From contig CANMSL010000004.1 of the NCBI GenBank assembly GCA_947500505.1, forward strand, positions 248,001 through 312,000: a DNA stretch of 64,000 nucleotides, read 5' to 3'. The notes beneath the pieces were generated by a model, which saw nothing but the letters and a program-made list of their open reading frames with translations, did not search any database and was not told the origin of the DNA. A program made the translations under genes and the position numbers. Shown piece by piece: positions 46,929 to 55,624 of this stretch. How positions within the stretch are numbered: position 1 is the first letter of the stretch; each line of letters opens with the position of its first letter. This DNA is from an uncultured Aquimarina sp. Its GTDB lineage: Bacteria > Bacteroidota > Bacteroidia > Flavobacteriales > Flavobacteriaceae.

Positions 46929-46970
46929 ATTTGTAAAAATTTAAAAAGTTAATTTTATTGCGATCGTTTA

Positions 46971-47006
46971 TAGACACTCACAATTTGTGTCTATTCTTGC
47001 AAGAAT
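46971..47006. promoter_or_regulatory. Two adjacent dyads upstream of the peptide gene
   Basis: TAGACAC (46971-46977) / GTGTCTA (46987-46993) with a 9-base spacer, touching the perfect 14-bp palindrome ATTCTTGCAAGAAT (46993-47006). They lie 43-78 bases upstream of the peptide ATG, where a promoter and operator would be. No TAnnTTTG element is evident, so a dedicated regulator or an alternative sigma factor is plausible; the local sigma factor is a candidate by proximity only. Confidence 0.5.
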
Positions 47007-47258
47007 ATTTTTAAAAGACTAGATCCGAACGAGCTTTTTTTAATTCTCAAAAAGCTTCGCAAAAAAACGTCTTAGAATTTATTTTTTTAGACTTTGGAAA
47101 CACTATGTATTCACAAACACTTATATGTTCTAATTAATAAAAAATCTTACCCTCAAAAATGAAGAAATTTGAAAAAAGTAATAGAAAAATATATAAGAAT
47201 CTGAAAAACAGCAATTTGAATTATCACAAAGAAAGTAAAAAAGTAATTTAATCTAAAT
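47007..47258. other. AT-rich gap with no supported gene
   Basis: Between the peptide gene's upstream dyads and the HMG-CoA lyase stop. It holds an imperfect inverted pair around AACGAGC and GCTTCG and a 30-codon lysine-rich frame at 47159-47251 that I do not support as a gene. Nothing else is recognisable. Confidence 0.5.
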
Positions 47259-48125
47259 TTAATGATATGCCGTGAATATCTTTGTAGCTTCATTATGTGA
47301 AGACTCAAAACTCATCATTTTGATATTGGTATCTGCTTTTGCAGTAGTAAAATAAGAAAGCATACGCTCGGTCGGCATATTACCTGTTAACTCATCTTTA
47401 GCCATAGGACATCCCCCAAATCCCTGGATAGCACCGTCAAACCTTCTGCAGCCTGCTTTATACGCAGCATCTACTTTCTCGTGCCAGGTGGTGGGTGTAG
47501 TATGTAAGTGCGCTCCGAATTCAATCTCTGGATATTTTGGAATTAAATTAGCGTACAAATAATCAATAATTTCAGGATTGGATGTACCAACAGTATCGGA
47601 TAGTGATAGAATTTTCACTCCCAAATTACTTAATTTCTCTGTCCAATCACCTACAATCTCAACATTCCAGGGATCTCCGTAAGGATTTCCGAAACCCATA
47701 GACAAATATGCAACTACCTGCTTATTTGATTTATCAGCTATATTCAGTATTTCTTGTAATGTATCTACAGATTCTGAGATTGTCTTATGTGTATTTCGCA
47801 TCTGAAAATTCTCTGAGATAGAAAAAGGATATCCCAGATAGTCAATTTCACTATGTATTACTGCATCGTTCGCTCCACGAACATTAGCTATGATAGCCAA
47901 AAGTTTACTTTCTGTTTTTGATAGATCTAATTGAGATAAAACTTCTGCTGTATCTACCATCTGCGGAATAGCTTTAGGAGATACAAAACTCCCAAAATCT
48001 ATAGTATCAAACCCGCAACGCAACAACGATTGAATATACTGAACTTTTTTTTCGGTAGGAATAAAATCTTTAATGCCTTGCATAGCATCTCTGGGACATT
48101 CAATTATTTTTACATTTTCGGCCAT
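47259..48125 (-). CDS. Hydroxymethylglutaryl-CoA lyase
   Basis: 288 residues, cytoplasmic. A TIM-barrel enzyme of leucine breakdown that splits HMG-CoA into acetyl-CoA and acetoacetate. CPRDAMQGIKDFIPTEKKVQYI (the R-D metal/substrate pair), FGSFVSPKAIPQMVDT, YLSMGFGNPYGDPW, SLSDTVGTSNPEI, FGAHLHTTP (metal His) and the catalytic loop FDGAIQGFGGCPMAKDELTGN are present. Catabolic partners are not adjacent, though leucine dehydrogenase is encoded 10 kb away. Its last 150 bases are duplicated at 41806-41955. Confidence 0.92.
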   Translation of the reverse strand: MAENVKIIECPRDAMQGIKDFIPTEKKVQYIQSLLRCGFDTIDFGSFVSPKAIPQMVDTAEVLSQLDLSKTESKLLAIIANVRGANDAVIHSEIDYLGYPFSISENFQMRNTHKTISESVDTLQEILNIADKSNKQVVAYLSMGFGNPYGDPWNVEIVGDWTEKLSNLGVKILSLSDTVGTSNPEIIDYLYANLIPKYPEIEFGAHLHTTPTTWHEKVDAAYKAGCRRFDGAIQGFGGCPMAKDELTGNMPTERMLSYFTTAKADTNIKMMSFESSHNEATKIFTAYH

Positions 48126-48174
48126 TTACCAGCTTATAACTAACAAAAATTCAATTAAGAGTATAAAAATATGA

Positions 48175-48798
48175 TTATTTTTCAGAATAGAGTATAAAAA
48201 TTCCAATTCCGATAAAGACAATGATCTGCAACCATTTTAGTGCCATTCCTACTTTAGGATTCCCTTTCAGATGATCAGATATATAACCTGCCATAATGGC
48301 TATTCCTCCAAAAACAAAAAACGATATCAGGATAAATAAAAATCCTAAAACATAAAATTGAGTTACGCTGCTTAACTGATCACTGAATAAAAATCCAGGA
48401 AAGAAAGCTAAAAAGAATATAGAAACTTTAGGATTTAATACATTCATAATAAAACCTTGTCTAAACAATTGCCCCAAGCTCTTTTTCTCAGCGGTATTAG
48501 ATAGTTGTATGGATGCTTCACTTCTCCATACTTTATAAGCCAGAAAGAATACATATAAAGCTCCTAATAATTTAATGATAAAAAACAGCAATTCACTTTG
48601 TTTAATAATCGCTGATACTCCAAAAGCAACCAATGTGGTATGTACTAAACACCCAGACATCAAACCAGCTATGGTCGCAAGTCCATATTTTTTCCCGTTT
48701 ACGATACTTTGCATTAATACATAAATATTGTCAGGCCCCGGAGAAATTGCTAAGGCAGCTGTAGCAAAGATAAAAGCGGATAAAATTTCAAAATTCAC
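48175..48798 (-). CDS. LysE family translocator
   Basis: 207 residues, six membrane helices. The family signature ISPGPDNIYVLMQSIVNGKKYGLATIAGLMSGCLVHTTLVAFG (about 19-61) is clear, followed by GALYVFFLAYKVWRS and GFIMNVLNPKVSIFFLAFFPGF. These are amino-acid or small-molecule exporters of the RhtB/LysE type; the substrate is unknown. It starts 15 bases after pyrD and is probably cotranscribed with it. Confidence 0.9.
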   Translation of the reverse strand: MNFEILSAFIFATAALAISPGPDNIYVLMQSIVNGKKYGLATIAGLMSGCLVHTTLVAFGVSAIIKQSELLFFIIKLLGALYVFFLAYKVWRSEASIQLSNTAEKKSLGQLFRQGFIMNVLNPKVSIFFLAFFPGFLFSDQLSSVTQFYVLGFLFILISFFVFGGIAIMAGYISDHLKGNPKVGMALKWLQIIVFIGIGIFILYSEK

Positions 48799-48813
48799 AG
48801 AACTTTAAATAAG

Positions 48814-49842
48814 TTACAATCCTTTCTTAAGAATTAGTTTATTAATATCTTTTATCAATTTAGGTCCTTCATAAATAAAACCGGTATAGAGTTGTATTAA
48901 ACTGGCTCCCGCTTCTAGTTTTTCAATAGCATCTTCTGCAGTATGGATGCCGCCTACTCCAATAATAGGGAAAGATTTGTTACTATTTTCTGAAAGAAAT
49001 CTAATCACTTCTGTAGATCGACTGGTTAATGGTTTACCACTTAATCCTCCTTTTTCATTTGCCAAAGTAAGATTGGATTTTAATCCCTTTCTCGAAATTG
49101 TAGTATTGGTAGCAATAACTCCTGCTATCTTTGTTTTTTTTACAATATCAATAATATCCAGAAGTTGTTCTTTAGTAAGGTCTGGTGCTATTTTCAGTAG
49201 AATTGGTTTTTGGACTACCTTTTCTTTATTTTTAGTTTGTAAAGTATTTAACAGTAGTGTAAGAGGTTCTTTATCCTGCAATTCGCGTAAATTAGGAGTA
49301 TTTGGCGAACTAACGTTAACTACAAAATAATCCACATAATCAAAAAGTGTATCAAAACAGATTTTATAATCCTCAACAGCAGTTTCATTAGAAGTGACTT
49401 TATTTTTACCAATATTACCACCTATTAAAACTCCTTTATTTTTTTTCAATCTTTTTACCGCATCTTCTACTCCTCCGTTGTTAAACCCCATTCGATTAAT
49501 AATAGCACTATCATCCTTAAGCCTGAACAACCGTTTTTTTGGATTACCTTCCTGAGGTTTTGGTGTTAGCGTTCCGATTTCTATGAATCCAAATCCAAAA
49601 TTTGACAACTCATTAAAAAGCTTAGCGTCTTTATCAAAACCAGCGGCCAGACCAACAGGATTTTTAAATTTTAATCCAAAAACTTCTCTTTCTAATTTAG
49701 AATTTTCTACCCGATATATACTTCTGAAAATTCCAGAAATGAAGGGTACTTTTGACAAAGTTCGGATCATTTTAAAAGTAAAATGGTGGACTCCTTCCGG
49801 GTCATAATTGAATAATATTGGTCGGACTAGTGATTTATACAT
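48814..49842 (-). CDS. pyrD: Dihydroorotate dehydrogenase (quinone), class 2
   Basis: 342 residues from the ATG at 49842 ([21 protein letters not shown], the membrane-associating N-terminal helices of class 2); the open frame extends 111 bases upstream, but that part crosses the promoter. [46 protein letters not shown] (with the catalytic-Ser segment), [16 protein letters not shown] and [19 protein letters not shown] are diagnostic. It makes orotate in pyrimidine synthesis, passing electrons to quinone. A -7 box TACTTTTG lies at 49863-49870 on the minus strand. Confidence 0.95.
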   Translation of the reverse strand: MYKSLVRPILFNYDPEGVHHFTFKMIRTLSKVPFISGIFRSIYRVENSKLEREVFGLKFKNPVGLAAGFDKDAKLFNELSNFGFGFIEIGTLTPKPQEGNPKKRLFRLKDDSAIINRMGFNNGGVEDAVKRLKKNKGVLIGGNIGKNKVTSNETAVEDYKICFDTLFDYVDYFVVNVSSPNTPNLRELQDKEPLTLLLNTLQTKNKEKVVQKPILLKIAPDLTKEQLLDIIDIVKKTKIAGVIATNTTISRKGLKSNLTLANEKGGLSGKPLTSRSTEVIRFLSENSNKSFPIIGVGGIHTAEDAIEKLEAGASLIQLYTGFIYEGPKLIKDINKLILKKGL

Positions 49843-49862
49843 CGGAAAATCATTTTGGTTTG

Positions 49863-49870
49863 CAAAAGTA
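49863..49870 (-). promoter_or_regulatory. -7 promoter element of pyrD (TACTTTTG)
   Basis: An exact TAnnTTTG match on the minus strand, 20 bases before the pyrD ATG, with no TTG at the right distance. It supports the 49842 start. Confidence 0.45.
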
Positions 49871-49962
49871 AGTGATACAAAAATCTTAAAGAACAAATAT
49901 TCAATATTTATGGCACTAGTGTTTAAAACAAAGATTACCGATGTACAAATCAAAAGACGTGA

Positions 49963-50862
49963 TTATTTTATAAAAGATTCGATAATATCATCAATATGAC
50001 CTGTCCTGTTATTTAAGCTTTCATCAAATAAATATTCGTATAGTCTTTTATCGTTAACCCGCAGATGGAGTGAGATATCCATTTTTTGATCAAATATAGC
50101 GTCCCATTTTTTCCGAACAAGTTTCCACTTGTGTTTATTTTCTTTCCACCAGTCCTGTGCTACTTTACATCTATCATTTTCAACCCTTTTATAGGTATTA
50201 AGACCGACTTCATCTGCAATAATAATGTCCTCTTTTCCTGATTCTCTTACAACCTTATTATTATTCTGTACGTGTTTCCAACCTTCTTCAGTTATTTCGT
50301 GCCTATTGCCTCTTATAGTGACGTTATAATCGTTACGTTTGGTATACTCTCTTCTGGGCAAAGGTGCATCTGTTTTGTTTTCCCAAAAGCTTTTACCATC
50401 TACGTGTACCCAGGTAGCCGTACCTTCATATCTCGGGCTATCATCTACCTGATAAACCTTTTGTGTCCATTGACCCACAACTTGTTCTGTTGGATATTGC
50501 TGATAAGTCCATTGATTATTGGCACTATAAGAATATAGATCTTGATTCTCATACAACCAATCCTGTCGCCAATGTTTAATAATCATCGTATCTCTTACAA
50601 TCAATAAATGTTGTAGAACCAACTTATTATCAGAATCTTCTACCAACTCTACCCATTCCAAGCCACTAGAATGTTTTACTGGAGATGGTTGATATAAAGA
50701 ATCTGTTGCATACGAAAAAGTTTCTGCAAAATTAAAGGAGACTTCATAACATCCACACATAGCTTTAATGGCCTCTATGTCTTTTGTTTTTTTATTTGTT
50801 TGAGCCGTTAGATTGCTTGACACAACAAATAATAAAATAATTAGTAACTGCTTGATTTTCAT
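49963..50862 (-). CDS. DUF6607-like secreted protein of the heme locus
   Basis: 299 residues with a signal peptide (QLLIILLFVVSSNLTAQ). CGCYEVSFNFAETFSYATDSLYQPS, LEWVELVED, LLIVRDTMIIKHWRQDWLYENQDLYSY, QWTQKVYQVDDSPRYEGTATWVHVDG and CKVAQDWWKEN fit my recollection of the DUF6607 family, periplasmic or outer-membrane proteins with a CpcT-like beta-barrel look. The name is from memory and the role is unknown. It is transcribed divergently from the heme receptor, and the shared 116-base gap contains both -7 elements and the box pair, so it is probably co-regulated with it. Confidence 0.6.
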   Translation of the reverse strand: MKIKQLLIILLFVVSSNLTAQTNKKTKDIEAIKAMCGCYEVSFNFAETFSYATDSLYQPSPVKHSSGLEWVELVEDSDNKLVLQHLLIVRDTMIIKHWRQDWLYENQDLYSYSANNQWTYQQYPTEQVVGQWTQKVYQVDDSPRYEGTATWVHVDGKSFWENKTDAPLPRREYTKRNDYNVTIRGNRHEITEEGWKHVQNNNKVVRESGKEDIIIADEVGLNTYKRVENDRCKVAQDWWKENKHKWKLVRKKWDAIFDQKMDISLHLRVNDKRLYEYLFDESLNNRTGHIDDIIESFIK

Positions 50863-50906
50863 CTTATGATATTTTTTTAAAAGGTTTAAATTAAAATTTA
50901 TTAATC

Positions 50907-50978
50907 TTATTTAGTCTTAATTAAAATAAGATTTTATATTTGTCAAAAATAATAATTATTTTTAATTAGTCTAAATAA
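50907..50978. promoter_or_regulatory. Divergent heme-locus promoters between an inverted pair of 16-bp boxes
   Basis: Box 3 TTATTTAGTCTTAATT (50907-50922, plus) and box 4 TTATTTAGACTAATTA (50963-50978, minus strand) face each other and are close matches to the two boxes at 41107-41200. Between them lie TATATTTG (50935-50942, plus) for the receptor and TATTTTTG (50944-50951, minus) for the DUF6607-like gene. Box 4 runs up to the base before the receptor ATG. Metal- or heme-dependent repression is inferred. Confidence 0.65.
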
Positions 50979-53069
50979 ATGAATTATTTGATTTTTATTT
51001 CTATTGTATTCTGCTCAAATCTTTATGGTCAACAGCGAATTTCTACTATAAAAAATGATTCCTTAAAAGCAGAGCTACTTGATGAGGTAATTATTAGTGC
51101 TACCCGAACAAAAAGACAACTATCCTCGCTCCCACTACCTGTCACCTTAATTCCAAAAAAACAGATCATTCAAAGTGGTACTCTACGCCTTAATGAAATA
51201 ATGAATGAACAAACCGGAATCATATCTGTCTCTGATGAAAGTGGTTTTGAAGGCATCCAAATGCAAGGTATAAGCTCTGACTATATTTTAATTCTATTAG
51301 ATGGTGTACCTTTAGTAGGGCGACAGTCAGGAAATCTGGATCTAAGCAGAATTTCTGTTGGCAATATCAAACAAATTGAAGTAATTAAGGGGCCATCTTC
51401 AAGCCTTTTTGGGTCAGAAGCTTTAGGAGGTGTAATTAACATCATCACAGATACACCTGACAATAGTAGTTTAAAAGGAACTATCTCACATAGACACGGT
51501 TCACTTAACACGCAGGATAGCAACCTTAATTTCTCTCAAGTAATTAAAAAATTAAACTATTCATTATTCACCAATAGATTGAGTAGTGACGGGTATGATC
51601 TTTTTCCTAATACTACAGGACAAACCGTAGAACCTTATGAAAACTATACGTTGCAGGCTAATACAAGGTTCAATCCTAATGAAAAACTATCAATACAATC
51701 TTCTGGCAGATATTTCCATCAGGATCAGGAAGTATCTTTTGATAATAGCGATCAAATGATCACTGGCAATAACAAGATAAACGAGTGGAATTTGCAATTA
51801 AAAGCGGATCATAAAATTTCATCTAAGCTTACAACACAATATGAATTTTATCATACCAATTATCTGGCTTCAGAAAAAACCATCACCTCAACAGATAATT
51901 CAATTTTTTCCCAAAATAAATTTGATCAAACACTATTACGCCCGGAAGTAAGGACAAACTATTCTTTTTCAGCAAAAAATACACTTACTTCTGGAATTGG
52001 ATGGAATGTCGAACGATTAGATCGAACTACGTTTGATGACCCGGTATCTTTTGATTCACAGTATGCATATCTGCAATATGATTTCTATCCTTTAGATAAC
52101 GTAAACATTATCGCTGGTGCCCGTTTTGACAGGCATAGCGAATATCAATCGCAATTCAGTCCCAAAATATCTGTTAAATATGACATCACTCATAAAATAT
52201 CTATAAAAACCTCTACCGGTTTTGGATTTAAGGCACCTGATTTTAGACAATTATATTTTGATTTCACAAATTCTGTAGTTGGTTATACCGTTTTAGGATA
52301 TAATGTTGCCATAGCCAAACTGAAAGAATTAGAAGATTTAGGTCAGATTACAAATTTCGAGGTCGACATAAACCAATTACAGAATCCATTAAAACCTGAG
52401 AGTTCGATCGGGTTTAATTTGGGGGTATCGTATAAAACTAACAAATTAAGCGTGGACATCAATTATTTCAGAAATGAAATTGAAAACCTTATTGACACTA
52501 GGGTCATTGCAAGAAAAAATAATGGTCAGAATGTTTTCAGCTACACAAATTTGAACGACATATTTACTTCGGGAATTGAATTTAATATCCAGTATAAACC
52601 CTTACAAAATTTACAAATTTTAGCAGGGTATCAATTACTCTACGCAAAAGACAGAGATGTCCTAAAGAGACTTGAAAATGGAGAAGTATTTGCACGAAAT
52701 TCCGAAACACTACAAACCTTCAGAATTACAAAATCCGAATATTTCGGGTTATTAAACAGATCCAGACACACGCTGAATATAAAAGCATTTTATGACATTC
52801 CATCTTGGAATACTAACTTCAATATCCGTGCTAATTACAGAAGTAAATATGGACTTTTTAATAATACCGACGGTGGTAACGATATTCTGGATATTCACGA
52901 CCCGTTTGTAAAAGGATATACTTTAGTGAATGTTTCTGCAACAAAGAAATTTTACAATAAATACAGCTTACAACTTGGAGCAAATAATATGTTTGACTAC
53001 AAGGATGCACAGAACATCTCCAATCTTATAGGCAGACAGTTCTACGGAAGAATTGAAATTACTTTTTAA
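50979..53069 (+). CDS. TonB-dependent heme receptor (HmuR-like)
   Basis: 696 residues; short signal peptide (LIFISIVFCSNLYGQ). There is no carboxypeptidase-like domain; the plug starts directly: LLDEVIISATRTKRQLSSLP, GIQMQGISSDYILILLDGVP, LDLSRISVGNIKQIEVIKGPSSSLFGSEALGGVINI. The barrel ends in RQFYGRIEITF. The compact architecture and the HmuY-like lipoprotein gene 22 bases downstream indicate heme uptake, as in the HmuR-HmuY pair. I cannot point with confidence to the heme-binding histidines. The promoter lies within the box pair at 50907-50978. Confidence 0.88.
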   Translation: MNYLIFISIVFCSNLYGQQRISTIKNDSLKAELLDEVIISATRTKRQLSSLPLPVTLIPKKQIIQSGTLRLNEIMNEQTGIISVSDESGFEGIQMQGISSDYILILLDGVPLVGRQSGNLDLSRISVGNIKQIEVIKGPSSSLFGSEALGGVINIITDTPDNSSLKGTISHRHGSLNTQDSNLNFSQVIKKLNYSLFTNRLSSDGYDLFPNTTGQTVEPYENYTLQANTRFNPNEKLSIQSSGRYFHQDQEVSFDNSDQMITGNNKINEWNLQLKADHKISSKLTTQYEFYHTNYLASEKTITSTDNSIFSQNKFDQTLLRPEVRTNYSFSAKNTLTSGIGWNVERLDRTTFDDPVSFDSQYAYLQYDFYPLDNVNIIAGARFDRHSEYQSQFSPKISVKYDITHKISIKTSTGFGFKAPDFRQLYFDFTNSVVGYTVLGYNVAIAKLKELEDLGQITNFEVDINQLQNPLKPESSIGFNLGVSYKTNKLSVDINYFRNEIENLIDTRVIARKNNGQNVFSYTNLNDIFTSGIEFNIQYKPLQNLQILAGYQLLYAKDRDVLKRLENGEVFARNSETLQTFRITKSEYFGLLNRSRHTLNIKAFYDIPSWNTNFNIRANYRSKYGLFNNTDGGNDILDIHDPFVKGYTLVNVSATKKFYNKYSLQLGANNMFDYKDAQNISNLIGRQFYGRIEITF

Positions 53070-53091
53070 TCACTAAATAAATCAAATAATT

Positions 53092-53733
53092 ATGAAAACT
53101 ACGAAACTAATTACAGTAATCATTTCAGTGACACTTTTTACCGCTTGTAGTAGTGATGATGATTCTGGAAACATTATCGAAATTCCTCAACAGATTGTAT
53201 CTGACAAAGCAGAAAACATAGCTGCCCCTCAAACCGGAGGACAAGGAGAGCCAACGGGAGGTGAGTTTACAAAGTTTGATTTTGAATCGGGGTCTGTAAC
53301 TACTAGTAACACCGAATGGGATATTGCTTTTAGAGGAACAACTATAGCCATCAATGGAGGGACAGCAACAGGAACAAATGACGAGCCTGAAAGGAATGGC
53401 AATGTGAGTGTAGCAATAGTTACTGGTACTTTTGCAGAGATCGCCAAAGCTCCCGCAGCAACAGAATTTTATCAGGATCAGAATCAAGTTTTTGCAATTC
53501 CTACCGGCAGTGGAAACGGCTGGTATAATTACAACTTTATGACAAATACAGTTTCTCCAATAGCCGGTAAAGTATTTGTGTTCAGAACAAGGAATAACAC
53601 CTACGCAAAAATAGAAATATTAAGTTATTATAAAGATGCTCCTGCTAACCCTGACGGAAATATAGATGAAGCTCGATTCTATACGTTCAATTATTCATAC
53701 AACCCTAATCCAGAAGATACAAATCTAGACTAA
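53092..53733 (+). CDS. HmuY family heme-binding lipoprotein
   Basis: 213 residues. Lipobox TLFTAC with Cys19 followed by SSDDDSG, an acidic surface-export signal. GGEFTKFDFESGSVTTSNTEWDIAFRGTTIAINGGT and the later GKVFVFRTRNNTYAKIEILSYYKD match the HmuY fold (beta-rich hemophore with the 'right hand' shape). In Porphyromonas gingivalis HmuY heme is held by two histidines. This protein contains no histidine that I can find, so heme may be bound by methionine or other residues. It sits between the receptor and the DoxX-like gene and overlaps the latter by one base (TAATG). Confidence 0.85.
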   Translation: MKTTKLITVIISVTLFTACSSDDDSGNIIEIPQQIVSDKAENIAAPQTGGQGEPTGGEFTKFDFESGSVTTSNTEWDIAFRGTTIAINGGTATGTNDEPERNGNVSVAIVTGTFAEIAKAPAATEFYQDQNQVFAIPTGSGNGWYNYNFMTNTVSPIAGKVFVFRTRNNTYAKIEILSYYKDAPANPDGNIDEARFYTFNYSYNPNPEDTNLD

Positions 53734-54188
53734 TGAACATAATTAGATTAACAAAAATCACATTTATAATTTTTAGACTTATATTAGGAGGAATGATGTG
53801 TTATGGAGGAATTCAAAAATTCAAAAAACCATCTCCTACGCCTATTGAAGTAGTAGAAAAAGCAAAAAAATTTATAGATCCGACCAAAGAAGAAACACTA
53901 CAAAAAATTCTTTATATAAATGGCCTGAAACAAACGGGGTACTTCTGGGAACTATTAGGTATATGTGAGCTCATTTTTGGTGTTCTTTTAATAATACAAT
54001 ACACAAGTTTTATAGGAGCCATATTGCTGATTCCAATAACCCTACATATTTTTTTATTTCATTTATTTCTGGAATTTGACGAGATTGGAGAACTCATACA
54101 AACAGGTGCTTTATTTTTAATTAATAGTTTGCTGGTTCTAAAGGAAAGAAAAATATGGAAATCTCTAGTATGGATACATCCTTATTGA
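53733..54188 (+). CDS. DoxX-like membrane protein of the heme operon
   Basis: 151 residues with four predicted membrane helices: ITFIIFRLILGGMMCYGGIQKF, TGYFWELLGICELIFGVLLII, TSFIGAILLIPITLHIFLFHLFL and a last one near TGALFLINSLLVL. The GI.KF...P.P and ELIFGVLL segments fit the DoxX/DoxD-like superfamily of small membrane proteins. Its ATG shares a base with the stop of the HmuY-like gene, so it is coupled. Its role in heme uptake is unknown; electron transfer or quinone-linked heme reduction would be an inference. Confidence 0.75.
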   Translation: MNIIRLTKITFIIFRLILGGMMCYGGIQKFKKPSPTPIEVVEKAKKFIDPTKEETLQKILYINGLKQTGYFWELLGICELIFGVLLIIQYTSFIGAILLIPITLHIFLFHLFLEFDEIGELIQTGALFLINSLLVLKERKIWKSLVWIHPY

Positions 54189-54279
54189 TCTGAAAACAAA
54201 CGCCTATTTATAAAAGCAGGTATTTGTTAAATACAATGAATTAACTACCCCTAAAAAATAAAATTTTACAATAAAAATG

Positions 54280-54287
54280 TATTTTTG
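54280..54287 (+). promoter_or_regulatory. -7 promoter element of pepT (TATTTTTG)
   Basis: An exact TAnnTTTG match 24 bases before the pepT ATG at 54312. The possible TTG start at 54285 overlaps this element and is therefore rejected as the start. Confidence 0.45.
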
Positions 54288-54311
54288 AAATCGAAAATTT
54301 TATCCATCACT

Positions 54312-55547
54312 ATGATTCCAAAAAAGCACATTATTGACAGATTTATAAGTTACGTAACTATTGATACAGAAAGTGATCCGAATAGTGACACCACCCCCAG
54401 CTCTGAGAAACAGTGGGATCTGGCAAATAAGTTAGTAGAAGAGTTAAAATCCATTGGTTTGGAAGACGTAACCATTGACGAAAACGCATATATAATGGCA
54501 ACATTGCCTTCTAATGTAGTCCACGATGTGCCAACTATTGGTTTTATTTCACATTTTGATACAACACCGGATTTTACAGGAGCTAATGTAAATCCGCAGA
54601 TCATTGAAAATTACGATGGAAAAGATATTACACTTAATAAAGAAAAGAATATTATTTTATCTCCCGATTATTTTGAAGACCTAAAATTATATAAGGGACA
54701 AACACTTATCACTACTGATGGAACAACGCTTCTAGGTGCTGATGACAAGGCAGGGATTGCAGAAATCATTTCTGCCATGGAATATCTTATTCAACATCCA
54801 GAGATGAAACACGGAAAAATTCGAGTTGGATTCACGCCTGATGAAGAGATTGGTCGTGGAGCGCATAAATTTGATGTGGACAAGTTTGGAGCAGAGTGGG
54901 CTTACACTATGGACGGTAGCCAGATTGGAGAATTAGAGTATGAAAATTTTAACGCAGCCGGAGCAGTAGTCACGGTTAAAGGTAAAATTGTACATCCAGG
55001 GTACGCTAAAGGCAAAATGATCAACAGTATGTATATCGCCCAGGATTTTATAAATTCTTTACCCAGGTTAGAAACTCCTGAACACACCAGTGATCGCGAA
55101 GGTTTTTTTCATCTCCATAATATTTCGGGAGATGTAGAAGAAACTACATTGCAATACATTATTAGAGATCACAACAAAGAGCATTTTGAAGCCCGCAAGG
55201 AAGTCATGATTAAACTAACCGAAGAGCTAAATACTCAATACGGAAAAAACACCATTACTATTGATATAAAAGATCAATATTACAATATGCGAGAAAAAGT
55301 AGAGCCGGTCATGCACATTGTAGATATTGCCGAAGATGCAATGAGAGAATTAGGCATTACTCCGATAATAAAGCCAATTCGTGGTGGTACGGATGGATCA
55401 CAGTTGAGTTATAAAGGACTGCCTTGTCCTAATATATTTGCAGGAGGGCATAATTTTCATGGAAGATATGAATACGTGCCAGTAGAAAGTATGATCAAAG
55501 CGGTAGAAGTAATTGTAAAAATTACGGAATTGACCGCGAAGAGATAA
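54312..55547 (+). CDS. pepT: Peptidase T (tripeptide aminopeptidase)
   Basis: 411 residues from the ATG at 54312. An M20-family di-zinc aminopeptidase removing the N-terminal residue of tripeptides in the cytoplasm. Metal and catalytic sites: [11 protein letters not shown] (His, Asp), [15 protein letters not shown] (bridging Asp), [11 protein letters not shown] (catalytic Glu pair), [20 protein letters not shown] (Asp) and [27 protein letters not shown] (final His region). Length is normal. It ends at a bidirectional terminator shared with the convergent yajC unit. Confidence 0.95.
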   Translation: MIPKKHIIDRFISYVTIDTESDPNSDTTPSSEKQWDLANKLVEELKSIGLEDVTIDENAYIMATLPSNVVHDVPTIGFISHFDTTPDFTGANVNPQIIENYDGKDITLNKEKNIILSPDYFEDLKLYKGQTLITTDGTTLLGADDKAGIAEIISAMEYLIQHPEMKHGKIRVGFTPDEEIGRGAHKFDVDKFGAEWAYTMDGSQIGELEYENFNAAGAVVTVKGKIVHPGYAKGKMINSMYIAQDFINSLPRLETPEHTSDREGFFHLHNISGDVEETTLQYIIRDHNKEHFEARKEVMIKLTEELNTQYGKNTITIDIKDQYYNMREKVEPVMHIVDIAEDAMRELGITPIIKPIRGGTDGSQLSYKGLPCPNIFAGGHNFHGRYEYVPVESMIKAVEVIVKITELTAKR

Positions 55548-55573
55548 AATTACTCTAAACATACAGCATAAAA

Positions 55574-55606
55574 AAAAGCGTCATACAATATATAAATGAC
55601 GCTTTT
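55574..55606. terminator. Bidirectional terminator between pepT and yajC
   Basis: AAAAGCGTCAT (55574-55584) / ATGACGCTTTT (55596-55606), an 11-bp stem, with A-rich sequence on one side and TTTTCTAATTT on the other. It serves convergent genes ending at 55547 (+) and 55625 (-). Confidence 0.85.
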
Positions 55607-55624
55607 CTAATTTATGAGCCAATA

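Noticed and set aside
47159..47251. 30-codon lysine-rich frame before the HMG-CoA lyase stop
   Set aside because: AT-rich, low in complexity, no recognisable motif, promoter or ribosome site; likely chance.
47248..47264. Fifth copy of the iron box (AATCTAAATTTA) near the HMG-CoA lyase stop
   Set aside because: Only the central bases match, it lies at a gene's 3' end, and no promoter is there.
49843..49953. Upstream in-frame extension of pyrD (37 extra codons)
   Set aside because: It crosses a good -7 element, and the [21 protein letters not shown] start is the standard class 2 N-terminus.
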